From: Rossellomorea marisflavi
GTDB taxonomy: Bacteria; Bacillota; Bacilli; Bacillales; Bacillaceae_B
Assembly: GCF_009806575.1 (NCBI RefSeq)
Contig: NZ_CP047095.1
Location: forward strand, 538,001-602,000
Reading direction: 5' to 3'
Length of the DNA stretch: 64,000 nucleotides
A program made the position numbers and the translations under genes. Below, in pieces: positions 9,013 to 17,853 of this stretch. The stretch's first letter is position 1; every line of letters starts with the position of its first letter. Below the pieces are notes generated by a model, which saw nothing but the letters and a program-made list of their open reading frames with translations, was not told the origin of the DNA and did not search any database.

Positions 9013-10866
9013 ATGATTGAATCGATCTTATTTAACCTTATGTTAGTCGGCTTCCTGGGAATCGCTTCCCAATGGGCGGCATGGAGGTTCAAGCTTCCCG
9101 CCATCGTCGTCATGTCCATCGTCGGCTTACTAGCTGGTCCGATTCTCGGACTGATCAATCCTGAAGAAGTCTTCGGGGAACTGTATGAACCGCTTATTTC
9201 CATGGCTGTTGCCATCATCCTATTCGAAGGGAGCCTGAATCTGGATTTCAGGGAAGTGAGGGGCCTCGGTAAACCGGTCTTCAGGATTGTAACCATCGGT
9301 GCATTCCTCGCCTGGATCTTGGGTTCACTGGGTGCCCACTATGTTGCGGGACTGTCATGGGCCGTTGCCTTCGTCATCGGAGGGTTGTTCATCGTTACCG
9401 GTCCTACGGTCATCCTGCCCCTCCTCAGGCAGTCAAAACTTAAGCCGAGACCTGCGGCGATCCTGAAATGGGAAGGCATCATCGTCGATCCATTCGGTGC
9501 GCTCCTTGCTGTTTTTGCATTTGAAATCATTAATTTCCTTATCAGCGAGGATGCTACCATTCTGAAGCTCGTCTCATTCTTTGCTGCATCGCTGTTTGCC
9601 ATTCTCCTTGGGTGGGGGCTTGGACGGTTCACCGGTTTTCTATTCGAAAAGGGACATGTACCGGAATTCTTGAAATCACCGGTCGTCTTTGCCTTAGTGC
9701 TGGCGGGCTTTTCGGTTTCTGATCAAATTATGCATGAAACAGGGCTGCTGGCCGTTACTGCCATGGGGATGACGCTTGCCAATATGCATATTGCCTCGAT
9801 CAGTGATATGAGACATTTCAAAGAAAATATCTCTGTATTGCTCACATCGACCATATTCGTCATGCTGACAGCTTCCCTGACAGTGGATACCCTGCTTGAG
9901 ATCTTTGACTGGCAGATCATTGGATTTGTGCTTCTCATGCTATTCATCGTAAGACCGTTGTCCATATGGTTATCAACCATCGGAACAGATCTGACGAAAA
10001 GGGAAAAAATACTGGTGGGATGGATCGCACCGCGCGGAATCGTAGCCCTTACGGTGTCAAGCTACTTCGCTTCTGTTCTGTTGGACAAGGGGTTCAAGGA
10101 TGCATCCATCCTCACCTCGCTGACATTTGCCCTTGTCTTTGCCACGGTATGTGCCCACGGTTTCTCCATCAAGTGGCTGGCGAGTAAACTGAAGCTTGCC
10201 AATGATGAGAATCCCGGCGTCATACTGGTCGGGGGGAGTGCATTCAGTACTGAATTTGCGAAGGCGCTTCGTGAACTGAAGATCCCCACATTGATCGCTG
10301 ATTCATCTTGGCAGCGACTCTACACGGCAAGAAAGGCCGGACTGCCGTTCTATTCGGGGGAGATCCTTTCAGAGAAGACGGAATATTGCCTGGATATGAC
10401 CCCATATGACTATATGATCGCAGCCACGGAACTCGATTCCTATAATGCGCTCGTCTGTACTTCGTTCATCTCTGAGTTCGGAAGGAATAACCTGTATCAG
10501 TTGAACCTAAGGAACCAGTCGGGAGAAGACCTGGAGGAAATGGTCCATACCATCGGCGGGAATATCGTCTTCCAGGATGGACCGACGTGGGAAGAACTCA
10601 ACAAACGGGTGGAGCATGGGGATGTGTTCCGGAAGACAACCGTCACGGAGAAATATCCATTCAAGAGCTATATGGAAGATATAGAGGAAGGAACGATCCT
10701 GCTCCTCATCCAGAAGCCGACAGGCAAGGTTGAATTCTTCCGCAATGAAGCCTCTCCAAGGGTGGAAGAAGGAGACATCGTCGTCAGCTTGACCACCCGG
10801 AAGAAGGAAATGAATAAAATCAACGAACGGATCGCAGAAAATAAAGAAACAGAACGAAATAGATAA
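9013..10866 (+). CDS. CPA1 cation:proton antiporter with C-terminal RCK domain
   Basis: The 617-residue protein has an N-terminal antiporter domain of about 12 membrane helices (residues 1-390). The motif FEGSLNL falls near residue 77, and an AFVIGGLFIVTGPTVILPLL stretch fits the conserved core of NhaP-type exchangers. A Rossmann-like RCK/TrkA-N domain follows (residues about 398-510, beginning NPGVILVGGSAF), and then a possible TrkA-C region up to about 600. Such proteins exchange Na+ or K+ for H+, with gating by the cytoplasmic nucleotide-binding domain. The start follows AAAGGAGAAACT. It is probably a single-gene unit with terminator 10876-10908. Confidence 0.82.
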   Translation: MIESILFNLMLVGFLGIASQWAAWRFKLPAIVVMSIVGLLAGPILGLINPEEVFGELYEPLISMAVAIILFEGSLNLDFREVRGLGKPVFRIVTIGAFLAWILGSLGAHYVAGLSWAVAFVIGGLFIVTGPTVILPLLRQSKLKPRPAAILKWEGIIVDPFGALLAVFAFEIINFLISEDATILKLVSFFAASLFAILLGWGLGRFTGFLFEKGHVPEFLKSPVVFALVLAGFSVSDQIMHETGLLAVTAMGMTLANMHIASISDMRHFKENISVLLTSTIFVMLTASLTVDTLLEIFDWQIIGFVLLMLFIVRPLSIWLSTIGTDLTKREKILVGWIAPRGIVALTVSSYFASVLLDKGFKDASILTSLTFALVFATVCAHGFSIKWLASKLKLANDENPGVILVGGSAFSTEFAKALRELKIPTLIADSSWQRLYTARKAGLPFYSGEILSEKTEYCLDMTPYDYMIAATELDSYNALVCTSFISEFGRNNLYQLNLRNQSGEDLEEMVHTIGGNIVFQDGPTWEELNKRVEHGDVFRKTTVTEKYPFKSYMEDIEEGTILLLIQKPTGKVEFFRNEASPRVEEGDIVVSLTTRKKEMNKINERIAENKETERNR

Positions 10867-10875
10867 AAGAAAAAT

Positions 10876-10908
10876 GAAAAGCCATCCCTGTGAACGGGAT
10901 GGCTTTTC
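10876..10908. terminator. bidirectional terminator
   Basis: AAAAGCCATCCC pairs with GGGATGGCTTTT. It is symmetrical enough to serve the antiporter gene on + and the small SASP gene on -. Confidence 0.85.
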
Positions 10909-10922
10909 GATATGGAGGGCGT

Positions 10923-11060
10923 TTAACGGCGCTCGCTATGAAGCATATTACTGAGAAGCTTCTTCACTTCATTATAGGTCCTGCCAGATTGTGCATTAAG
11001 GCGTTTCACTTCGTCAATATCCGTTCCGGCAGTCGTTTTGCGAGATTGGTTTTGGCTCAA
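10923..11060 (-). CDS. small gamma-type SASP-like spore protein (45 aa, TTG start)
   Basis: The short frame starts with TTG, 7 nt after a strong AGGGGGTG site, and encodes 45 residues: MSQNQSRKTTAGTDIDEVKR followed by LNAQSGRTYNEVKKLLSNML and HSERR. The TAGTDIDEVKRLNAQSG stretch matches the repeated core of gamma-type small acid-soluble spore proteins, which serve as amino-acid stores for germination. The rest resembles the YNEVKxLL part seen in short gamma-SASP relatives. The gene is very short because it has only one repeat. It is probably expressed in the forespore. The assignment is by motif only. Confidence 0.7.
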   Translation of the reverse strand: MSQNQSRKTTAGTDIDEVKRLNAQSGRTYNEVKKLLSNMLHSERR

Positions 11061-11104
11061 TTCCACACACCCCCTGTACATACTATGAGCAGGGGGTGCA
11101 GGAG

Positions 11105-11830
11105 CTATGCTGTTACCTTTTTCCTTCTGTAAAAGACATCGAAGAGGAAGATGATGACGGCGAGTGCATAGGCTGCATAAGCATATCCGGAGTGCTCATC
11201 CATATTCTTCACTCCGATTCCGATGAATGCCCAGACGATGACAAGCGGATATAGGAAGTCGTTTTCCTTCGTCCTGAACCAGAACGCGAGGATGGTCGCT
11301 GCCGCCAATCCAAGGGAAGCCCATACGGTATCAGGGATGCCGAAGCCGTCGAAACCGATCTCGGTCAGATAGTACGTGACATTCACGATCGCGGCTACTG
11401 AAATCCATCCAAGGTAGATGGAGAATGGTGCCTGATCCAGAAGGGAAGGATCCGTCGATTTCACCCGTTTATACAGGGCAATCAGGGTAAGGAGGATTCC
11501 CGCCATGACCAGGACAGAGATGCCGAAATAGTTATAGTGCCACATCACGATCCATAAAGAGTTGAAGAGACAGTTGAGGATGAACCATCCGCTTGTGCGT
11601 GTATAGAGGGGAAGATCCCTCCGTGCCTTCGGGATCTGTCTCAGGACCCAGATGCCCAACAGTAAGTAGATCAGGCTCCAGATGGAGAAGACATAGCCAG
11701 CAGGTGTGAGCATGATATCCAGGCGGTCACTGATTTCGCCTGTGGATTGATTGTTCAGGGGCAGGGTGACTGCCAGTGTGTTCATCACGATGACCAATGC
11801 AAACGCAAGGATGTTAAGAATGACTCTCAT
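11105..11830 (-). CDS. TspO/MBR-related membrane protein (large form)
   Basis: The 241-residue protein has about seven membrane helices rich in Trp and Tyr, and the segments GYVFSIWSLIYLLLG and FNSLWIVMWHYN match the TspO/MBR (tryptophan-rich sensory protein) family. Classical TspO has about 160 residues and five helices, so this is the longer variant common in Bacillus. The family is linked to porphyrin and stress responses, and the ligand here is unknown. The start is the ATG at 11830, seven to nine nt after GGAGG. An upstream in-frame ATG overlaps that Shine-Dalgarno and is unlikely to be used. Confidence 0.78.
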   Translation of the reverse strand: MRVILNILAFALVIVMNTLAVTLPLNNQSTGEISDRLDIMLTPAGYVFSIWSLIYLLLGIWVLRQIPKARRDLPLYTRTSGWFILNCLFNSLWIVMWHYNYFGISVLVMAGILLTLIALYKRVKSTDPSLLDQAPFSIYLGWISVAAIVNVTYYLTEIGFDGFGIPDTVWASLGLAAATILAFWFRTKENDFLYPLVIVWAFIGIGVKNMDEHSGYAYAAYALAVIIFLFDVFYRRKKVTA

Positions 11831-12029
11831 AATGATGACCTCCAATTTTTTCGTAGTTTATCCGGAAAATCGTTTTCCATGCTATACTATTCCACTTTTG
11901 CCATATTAAAAACCTCCGGACGACAGTTTGGGAAGAAAGGATTAAGGACGTGTAAAGCAGGAATTTTACCCTGTCATCACGAATAAAGGCAGAGAGAAGG
12001 ATAAAAACGAACACTTTTAGGAGGACATA

Positions 12030-13817
12030 ATGAGCCATTCAACACATACATATTCGGAAGTTTGGGATCTGGACGTATTTTTCGAAGGGGGGAGCGGATC
12101 AGCCGAGTTCCGGGCACATCTGGAAAAACTGAAAGAGATGAAGCGCCGGTTCGAAGAAAATGCGGTGGCATTCTATCCGCCTCAAACTGGAGAAGATGCA
12201 GCCCTCGTCTGGAAACTGATCGATGAAGCGAAAGACGTCATGATGAACCTCAGACAGGCAGGCGCATTCGTCAGCTGTCTCGAGGCACAGGATATGCACG
12301 ACAGGAAGGCCAATGCCCTTCGCGGAGAAGTGACGACCATCAGCGCGGACTTTTCAAGTGTGTTCACGAAATTCCAGCAGCAGCTGTCTGAATGCAGCGA
12401 ACAGGTATGGGCCGAGCTACTCAAGCATGAAGGACTGAAGGAAATCGCCTTTGTCCTTGAAGAATGGCGTCAAAAAGCAAAAGATAAACTATCAAGTGAG
12501 GAAGAGTCTTTGATCGGGGCACTTGCAGTGGACGGCTACCATGGATGGGGCCAGATGTATGACACAATCGTAGGCACCATGACCATCGAACATGACGGGA
12601 AGAGCTATTCCGTAGGACAGGCGAATAATCTTCTTTCCCACCCTGACGACAACACGCGTAAAGCAGTGTTCGAGAAGCTTGAAAAAGCCTGGGGAGAAAA
12701 AGAAGAGCTGTTTGCCAAAACACTGAATCACCTATCCGGATTCAGGCTCAATGTCTATAAAAAGCGAGGCTGGGAAGAGATTTTAAAAGAGCCTCTTGAA
12801 TACAACCGGATGAAGCAGGAAACCCTCGATGCCATGTGGGGAGCGATCTCCAAACATAAGGCTCCATTCGTCGAGTACCTTAATCGAAAAGCGAAGATCC
12901 TAGGCAAGGAAAAGCTGACATGGTCAGACCTTGATGCCCCTGTGGCAAAAACGACCTCCACCATGTCCTACGATGAAGGAGCGGCATTCATCCAGAAACA
13001 GTTTGCGCGTTTCGGATCCGAGATGGCCCAGTTCACAGAAAAAGCGTTCGAGGATTCTTGGATCGAAGCGGAGGATCGTCCCGGGAAACGTCCTGGAGGC
13101 TTCTGTACCTCCTTCCCACTCAGTCAGCAGTCACGGATCTTCATGACCTATTCGGGGACGATGTCCAATGTATCGACCCTTGCCCATGAGCTTGGTCATG
13201 CGTTCCATTCACATGCCCTGAAGGACATGCATACGCTGAACCGCAATTATGCCATGAACGTGGCTGAAACGGCCTCCACATTTGCAGAAATGATCGTGGC
13301 GGACGCGGCGGTACAGGAAGCGGGATCGAAGGAAGAGAAGGTCGCGCTTATTGAAGACAAGCTTCAGCGCAGTGTGGCGTTCTTCATGAACATCCACGCG
13401 CGTTTCCTGTTCGAGACGCGATTCTATGAGGAGCGTGAGAAAGGGATCGTATCAGCCGATAAACTGAATGAGCTGATGGCGGAAGCGCAGAAGGAAGCGT
13501 ATGCGGGTGCAGTGGATGAAGTCCATCCACACTTCTGGGCATCGAAGCTTCATTTCTACATCACGGGCGTGCCGTTCTATAACTTCCCGTATACGTTCGG
13601 ATACTTGTTCTCGCTGAGCATTTATGCGAAGGCTCTTGAGGCTGGCGGGGATTATGAGGAGAAGTATATGGCGCTGCTTCGTGATACGGCGGTGATGAAT
13701 GTGGAGGAGCTTGCGATGAAGCATCTTGGCGAGGATATCACGAAAGAGGCGTTCTGGGAGAAGGGGATCAGGCTTTGCATTCAGGATGCGGAGGAGTTTC
13801 TCGAGTTGACGAAATAA
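12030..13817 (+). CDS. pepF: M3-family oligoendopeptidase F
   Basis: This 595-residue cytosolic zinc metallopeptidase cuts short peptides. The zinc-binding HEXXH motif is HELGH at residues 386-390, and the downstream glutamate lies in the NVAETASTFAEM segment near 412-423. The full-length M3 architecture of N-terminal helical bundle and C-terminal catalytic domain is present. The ATG follows TTAGGAGGACATA. It is followed by a strong terminator and then repeat locus 1. It resembles YjbG/PepF of Bacillus. Peptide turnover is the known family role, and the physiological substrate is not apparent. Confidence 0.9.
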   Translation: MSHSTHTYSEVWDLDVFFEGGSGSAEFRAHLEKLKEMKRRFEENAVAFYPPQTGEDAALVWKLIDEAKDVMMNLRQAGAFVSCLEAQDMHDRKANALRGEVTTISADFSSVFTKFQQQLSECSEQVWAELLKHEGLKEIAFVLEEWRQKAKDKLSSEEESLIGALAVDGYHGWGQMYDTIVGTMTIEHDGKSYSVGQANNLLSHPDDNTRKAVFEKLEKAWGEKEELFAKTLNHLSGFRLNVYKKRGWEEILKEPLEYNRMKQETLDAMWGAISKHKAPFVEYLNRKAKILGKEKLTWSDLDAPVAKTTSTMSYDEGAAFIQKQFARFGSEMAQFTEKAFEDSWIEAEDRPGKRPGGFCTSFPLSQQSRIFMTYSGTMSNVSTLAHELGHAFHSHALKDMHTLNRNYAMNVAETASTFAEMIVADAAVQEAGSKEEKVALIEDKLQRSVAFFMNIHARFLFETRFYEEREKGIVSADKLNELMAEAQKEAYAGAVDEVHPHFWASKLHFYITGVPFYNFPYTFGYLFSLSIYAKALEAGGDYEEKYMALLRDTAVMNVEELAMKHLGEDITKEAFWEKGIRLCIQDAEEFLELTK

Positions 13818-13822
13818 GCATG

Positions 13823-13862
13823 AACAGCGTTTGTCAGGTTTCTGGCAGGCGCTGTTTTTTTT
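13823..13862 (+). terminator. terminator after pepF
   Basis: AACAGCGTTTGTCAG pairs with CTGGCAGGCGCTGTT, including some G-T pairs, and is followed by nine T. Confidence 0.85.
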
Positions 13863-13910
13863 TGTGGGATTGCCATCCTATTTTTTAACGAGTATGTGGT
13901 AGAGAGGAGA

Positions 13911-14042
13911 TCGTTCCGTTTCGCTGCGGCCACCCGCTTTCCATGGGGCGTGCGGTGAACCGCTTCGGCGTTGCCTGCAGGGTCTCACCCTACCCGCTTC
14001 TCCCATAGGAGTCGGGAGGTCTTCGCTGCACTTCACTCTGTG
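13911..14042 (-). repeat. hairpin repeat, subfamily A, copy A1
   Basis: The core spans 13928-14021. Its outer stem is formed by GGCCACCCG and CGGGAGGTC, with two mismatches here. Inside is the family core: GACTCC...GGAAAGC, a TATGGG/CCCATG-type inner stem and a GTGAG/CTCAC stem, read on the minus strand. TTCGCTGC flanks the core on both sides as a direct repeat. Together with A2 it forms a tandem of about 212 bp per unit, each unit also holding an AACAGG...CCTG hairpin. Confidence 0.85.
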
Positions 14043-14122
14043 CGTATGAGAGGGGATGTGCTGATTCGAAACAGGAAAAATTGCTATCCTGCTCTTGCAA
14101 TGGGTACGTGGTGGAGAGGAGA

Positions 14123-14252
14123 TCGTTCCGTTCCGCTGCGGCCACCCGCTTTCCATGGGGCGTGCGGTGAGCCGCTTCGGCGCGCCTGCAGGGTCTCACC
14201 CTGCCCGCTATTCCCATAGGAGTCGGGAGGCCTTCGCTGCACTGCACTCTGT
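14123..14252 (-). repeat. hairpin repeat, subfamily A, copy A2
   Basis: The core spans 14140-14232 with outer stem GGCCACCCG/CGGGAGGCC (one mismatch). The internal GCAGGGT-CTC-ACCCTGC hairpin is perfect. It is followed by the companion hairpin AACAGGA...TCCTGTTTTT near 14280-14304, which looks like a terminator on the plus strand. Confidence 0.85.
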
Positions 14253-14300
14253 GGAAATGAGAGGGGATGTGCTGATTGGAACAGGAAATCGCCATCCTGT

Positions 14301-14416
14301 TTTTACAATGAGTATGGTGTGAATGCGAGACCGTTCCGTGCGCTGCACCTTGCGCGCAGGAAGGGTAATCGGATAATTCGAAACAGGTCATCACATGCCT
14401 GGTTTCTTTTTTAGCA
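14301..14416 (+). repeat. subfamily-A unit flank lacking the hairpin core
   Basis: This segment carries the flanking sequence of an A unit (AATGAGTATGGTGTGAATGCGA... onwards, described by position) but no core. A single CGCTGC (14341-14346) takes the place of core plus its two flanking direct repeats. A GAAACAGG/CCTGGTTTC hairpin with a T run (14380-14412) ends it. A homologous core-less unit lies at 54556-54664. Confidence 0.7.
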
Positions 14417-14465
14417 TGACTTTCTATCCTTATTAACAAACGATTACCTCCCCTAGTCCAATGGC

Positions 14466-14596
14466 ACTGAGTGGATTGGAGCGGAAGGGATTTGACTCCT
14501 GCGGAAAAGGGGGATGATTGAGACCCCGCAGGCACGAGGAGGCTCGACATGCTCCCCGCGGAAAGCAAATCCCTGCAGCGCAAAGGAACGGACTAC
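14466..14596 (+). repeat. hairpin repeat, subfamily B, copy B1
   Basis: The core spans 14487-14573 with perfect outer stem GGGATTTG/CAAATCCC. The inner stem TCC(T)GCGG/CCGCGGA has the conserved one-base bulge. The core reads on the plus strand, opposite to A1 and A2. Confidence 0.85.
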
Positions 14597-14649
14597 CTTC
14601 CAACCAAAGTCTTCACTTAGGACTACGAAGCCATTAATTCTAACTAGGA

Positions 14650-14737
14650 TCAGGATGATCAAAAATCCTGCTTGGCATCAGGAGGCTCGACATGCTCCCC
14701 GCGGAAAGCGAATCCCTGCAGCGCAAAGGAACGGACT
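14650..14737 (+). repeat. subfamily B, 3'-half copy
   Basis: Only the right half of a B element is well conserved, from GGAGGCTCGACATGC (14681) to GGAACGGACTACC. The left outer stem has been lost. The right stem has changed to CGAATCCC. Confidence 0.65.
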
Positions 14738-14770
14738 ACCTTCCCAACAAGGACCTCAATTAGAACTATA

Positions 14771-14853
14771 CCTGGATGATTAAAATCCCGAAGGCACGAG
14801 AAAGCTCGACATGCTTCCCATGATAAACAAATCCTGCATCGAATAGGAACGGC
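14771..14853 (+). repeat. subfamily B, degenerate copy
   Basis: Scattered B-element blocks remain: GGCACGAG, AGCTCGACATGCT, AAATCCTGCA and AGGAACGG, with many substitutions. It probably derives from an old third B copy and lies just upstream of the lia promoter region. Confidence 0.5.
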
Positions 14854-14873
14854 CAATCAGCATGCCGGTCCGA

Positions 14874-14883
14874 GTAGCGCTAC
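14874..14883. promoter_or_regulatory. palindrome upstream of liaI (candidate LiaR box)
   Basis: GTAGCGCTAC is a perfect 10-bp palindrome in the middle of an imperfect longer dyad, about 95 bp upstream of liaI. No consensus -35 follows it, as is usual for an activator-dependent promoter. In B. subtilis LiaR binds a palindrome upstream of liaI. I could not match a consensus, so this is a positional guess. Confidence 0.3.
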
Positions 14884-14976
14884 GTCTCAGGTCCTAGTGT
14901 GAAATCTGGCTGTAGCTCGTTATGAAAAAAGAGCGTAGCAGGTAGGATAAAGACATGAAGAAGAAAGGAGGAAACA

Positions 14977-15324
14977 ATGATGAAGAAATTCGGTTTGATT
15001 GTGGCAGGGGGGATCTCGGCCATCGTGCTCCTTGTGAATCTGGGTCCGATCGCGGTCCTTCTTATATCGGGTGCCCTCATGTACGTGAGCATCAAGCAAT
15101 TCCTGAAAACAGACTCGACGTTCGCCAAGATCGTTTGGGCACTGATTGGTCTCGCAGCTTTCAGCTCGACCGTCTCGAACTTCCCGGCCATCATCGGCTT
15201 GGTTGCCCTGTACGTCCTCTATGTGATTTATAAGAACTGGAACAAGGAAGAAACGGTGAAAGAAGAATCCGCCGATCCGTTCACGAACTTTGAACGCGAA
15301 TGGTCCAAATTGAATAAAAACTGA
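14977..15324 (+). CDS. liaI: LiaI-like small membrane protein
   Basis: The 115-residue protein has an N-terminal membrane hairpin of two or three hydrophobic segments (residues 5-30, 45-80) and a charged cytosolic tail. It resembles the LiaI/lmo0954 family, the membrane anchor that recruits LiaH to the cytoplasmic membrane under cell-wall antibiotic stress. It is the first gene of liaI-liaH-liaF-liaS-liaR. AAAGGAGG precedes two adjacent in-frame ATG codons (14977 and 14980), and the second has the more usual spacing. Homology to B. subtilis LiaI is judged from context and topology as well as sequence. Confidence 0.75.
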   Translation: MMKKFGLIVAGGISAIVLLVNLGPIAVLLISGALMYVSIKQFLKTDSTFAKIVWALIGLAAFSSTVSNFPAIIGLVALYVLYVIYKNWNKEETVKEESADPFTNFEREWSKLNKN

Positions 15325-15344
15325 TCTTAAAGGAGAGAAAAACA

Positions 15345-15989
15345 ATGGGAAACCTATTTCAACGAATCAAACATACCGTCATGTCCGATATCCACGAAGT
15401 CATCGACAAAAAGGAACAGAAGAATCCGATCGCTGTGCTGAATCAATACTTGAGGCAGTGTGAGCAAGAAGTAGAAAAAGTCCAGAAGCTGATGGAGCGC
15501 CAGTACACGCTGAAGGAAGAGTTCAAGAAAGAGCATCATCATGCTCTATCCCTTGCTGAAAAGCGTAAGCATCAGGCAGAGGTGGCAGGGAATGCAGGAG
15601 AAACCGAGCTTCATCAGTTTGCCGTTCAGGAGCAGGCGTTCTATGAAGAAAGGGCGCTTAGGATCGCTGAATCTGCAGCTCAGGCTGAAAAGGATTTGCA
15701 GGATCTGGAGCGGAAATATGAAGAGATGAAGCACAAGCTGAAAGATATGTACATCAAACGGATGGAACTCATGGGCAGGGAGAACATCGCTCGTGCCCAC
15801 AGCAAGGTCAATACCGTACTGGATCCGTCCGCAGGCTACACAGATGGGCGTTTCTCCAAGTTTGATGAAATCGAGCAGTATCTTGACCGGTTGGAGCACG
15901 GAGTCCAAAACTCATACTATCGCTCGACCATTGATGCCAAGATCGCACAATTGGAAAAAGAAACGAAAAAAGAAGAAACAGCTTCATAA
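15345..15989 (+). CDS. liaH: phage-shock protein A family protein, LiaH-like
   Basis: The 214-residue PspA/IM30-family protein is almost wholly predicted coiled coil, with heptads through residues 25-150. The family forms large oligomers that bind and stabilise stressed membranes. The start follows AAAGGAGAG. It lies 20 bp after liaI, and a hairpin at 16014-16047 separates it from liaF. Its closest role is LiaH, the main output of the Lia cell-envelope stress response. It could also be called generic PspA, but the operon settles the choice. Confidence 0.88.
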   Translation: MGNLFQRIKHTVMSDIHEVIDKKEQKNPIAVLNQYLRQCEQEVEKVQKLMERQYTLKEEFKKEHHHALSLAEKRKHQAEVAGNAGETELHQFAVQEQAFYEERALRIAESAAQAEKDLQDLERKYEEMKHKLKDMYIKRMELMGRENIARAHSKVNTVLDPSAGYTDGRFSKFDEIEQYLDRLEHGVQNSYYRSTIDAKIAQLEKETKKEETAS

Positions 15990-16013
15990 AACATGGTATT
16001 CTAATCATAGTGA

Positions 16014-16047
16014 AAAAGGGGTTGCCCGATGTGGGTCACCCCCTTTC
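16014..16047 (+). terminator. imperfect hairpin between liaH and liaF (attenuator)
   Basis: AAAGGGG pairs with CCCCTTT, with an imperfect upper stem containing GCCC/GGGT. Only a short pyrimidine tract follows. In B. subtilis an abundant short liaIH transcript coexists with the long operon transcript, and this hairpin would explain such a pattern here. Confidence 0.55.
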
Positions 16048-16078
16048 CGATTGATAGACAAGGGGAGGAGGGAATGCT

Positions 16079-16810
16079 TTGATCAATCGACTTAGAACTG
16101 ACGGCATCAGCTGGATCATCTTGATCGGGACATTACTACTGCTCCTTGAGGTGTCTTTTTTTGATGGAGGTGTTCTCATCTTCCTTTGCATCGCAGCATT
16201 CTGCATTTATCTTGGAAGGAAGAAGCTTCCGAGTAAATCGGGCAGGATGCTCATGTGGTTCGGGATCATCGTCCTCGTGGTCAACATTTTCAACACGGTG
16301 GCCTTCAAGTTCTCGCTGTTTGCCTTATTGCTCTACGTGATCTTCCGTTATGCCGACTCGAAAAAATCTCCTAAGACGGTGCAGCCGTCATTTAAGGAGG
16401 GAGCCCCGCCTTTGACGGCTCCCGTCGTGCTAAAACGGGCTGCGATCCAAAACGAATGGTTCGGTCGCAAAAAGACACCTGAGGGGGTCTATGAGTGGGA
16501 GGATATCAATGTTCAAGGGATAATCGGTGATACGGTCATCGATCTCGGGAATACGTACCTGCCGAAAGGGACGTCGGTTGTGACGGTAAGGAACATCTTG
16601 GGGAATATTGAAATCCTGGTTCCTTATGATGTGGAAGTGAGCATCCATCACTCCGTCCTGGCAGGGGCAATCGAAGTATTCGAGCATCAGGAACCCCGGG
16701 TTTTCAATGAGTCCCTGTATTATCAAACACCAGGCTACGAGGAAGCCCCGCAAAAAGTGAAGGTAGTCATATCCATGTGGGTGGGGGATCTCGAGGTGAA
16801 ACGGACATGA
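16079..16810 (+). CDS. liaF: LiaF, inhibitor of the LiaSR two-component system
   Basis: The 243-residue protein has four N-terminal membrane helices within residues 1-90 and a C-terminal cytosolic beta-rich domain (about 130-243), as in LiaF/VraT. LiaF holds LiaS inactive in the absence of envelope stress. The start is TTG at 16079, behind AGGGGAGGAGGG. A nearby ATG is immediately followed by a stop and cannot be used. The stop overlaps the liaS start as ATGA, so liaF and liaS are translationally coupled. LiaG, present in B. subtilis between H and F, is missing here. Confidence 0.88.
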   Translation: MINRLRTDGISWIILIGTLLLLLEVSFFDGGVLIFLCIAAFCIYLGRKKLPSKSGRMLMWFGIIVLVVNIFNTVAFKFSLFALLLYVIFRYADSKKSPKTVQPSFKEGAPPLTAPVVLKRAAIQNEWFGRKKTPEGVYEWEDINVQGIIGDTVIDLGNTYLPKGTSVVTVRNILGNIEILVPYDVEVSIHHSVLAGAIEVFEHQEPRVFNESLYYQTPGYEEAPQKVKVVISMWVGDLEVKRT

Positions 16811-17853
16811 GCAGCGTAGGAAAGCAGGTCATACGCAGTATTCTGTTGTCGCTGGGACTCTTCATCCTTGTCACGGCAGGCTATTTTTATCTTTTTCCCC
16901 TATCTGATTGGTCTCTGCTCCTGGAAGTGGAGATCATGGACATTCCCGGGTTGGGGTTCATCTTGTTCGTTTGCCTGATCATCGGCGTGGCTTTCGGTGT
17001 TAAAACGGGCTTGGGGCAGAAGCGGCAGTTCAGGGAAATCGAAGAGGCGCTCCTTCTCGCCAAACAGGGGAAACCTGTACAGATTCAGGATGACGGAGGA
17101 GAGCTCTACCATGTACTGAGGAAAGCCGATGATTTAAGGACTCAGCTTTCCGAACAGGCAAGGACCTCGCAGAAGCTTGCCACACAAAAGGCGGAAGAGT
17201 CGGAGAAACGTGTCCAGGAAATCGTATCGGAGGAGCGGAATCGGCTGGCGAGGGAACTTCATGACTCTGTGAGCCAGCAGCTGTTTGCAGCCTCCATGCT
17301 TATGTCTGCCATAGCGGAGACCCCTTCTGAATCCCGTTCTCCCGGGGAACAGAAGCAGCTTGATATGGTGGAAAGGACGATCCAACAATCCCAGCTTGAG
17401 ATGCGGGCGCTTCTTCTCCATCTTCGTCCCGTTGCCCTGAGAGGGAAGACCCTTCAGCAGGGAATGGAAGAACTCCTTGTGGAGCTGGCCCAGAAGATGC
17501 CCCTTGATATCCGGTGGAAGGTGGAGGAGATGGATCTTGATAAAGGAGTGGAGGACCATCTTTTCCGGATCTTGCAGGAATCCGTATCCAACACCCTGCG
17601 CCATGCAAAGGCGGCGAGCCTTGATGTACGATTGATCATCCGTGAATCCATGATCATCTTGAGGGTCGTGGATGATGGTCAGGGGTTTGATGTGAACGAG
17701 TCCAAGGTGACAAGCTCCTATGGACTTCAGAATATGAAAGAACGCGCCCTGGAAATCGGGGGTACGGTCAAAATCATCAGTGTACCGGGTAAAGGCACGA
17801 GCCTGGAAGTCAAGGTGCCTGTTGTGGAGAAGGAAGGGGACAGCCATGATTAA
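16807..17853 (+). CDS. liaS: LiaS, sensor histidine kinase
   Basis: The 348-residue kinase has two membrane helices (residues about 9-30 and 45-65) with a very short extracellular loop, the intramembrane-sensing type. The HisKA_3 dimerisation domain carries the phospho-acceptor His152 in [10 protein letters not shown]. The ATP-binding domain has DDGQGFD and GLQNMKERA motifs (about 285-310). It phosphorylates LiaR when cell-wall antibiotics disturb the lipid II cycle. The ATG at 16807 overlaps the liaF stop, and its own end overlaps the liaR start by 8 nt. Confidence 0.9.
   Translation: MSSVGKQVIRSILLSLGLFILVTAGYFYLFPLSDWSLLLEVEIMDIPGLGFILFVCLIIGVAFGVKTGLGQKRQFREIEEALLLAKQGKPVQIQDDGGELYHVLRKADDLRTQLSEQARTSQKLATQKAEESEKRVQEIVSEERNRLARELHDSVSQQLFAASMLMSAIAETPSESRSPGEQKQLDMVERTIQQSQLEMRALLLHLRPVALRGKTLQQGMEELLVELAQKMPLDIRWKVEEMDLDKGVEDHLFRILQESVSNTLRHAKAASLDVRLIIRESMIILRVVDDGQGFDVNESKVTSSYGLQNMKERALEIGGTVKIISVPGKGTSLEVKVPVVEKEGDSHD

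Noticed and set aside
13990-14583. Long minus-strand frames across the A repeats (also 53971-54683)
   Set aside because: The apparent protein is translated repeat DNA, with GC-rich low-complexity sequence that appears in each copy. No start site is plausible and frames break at degenerate copies.
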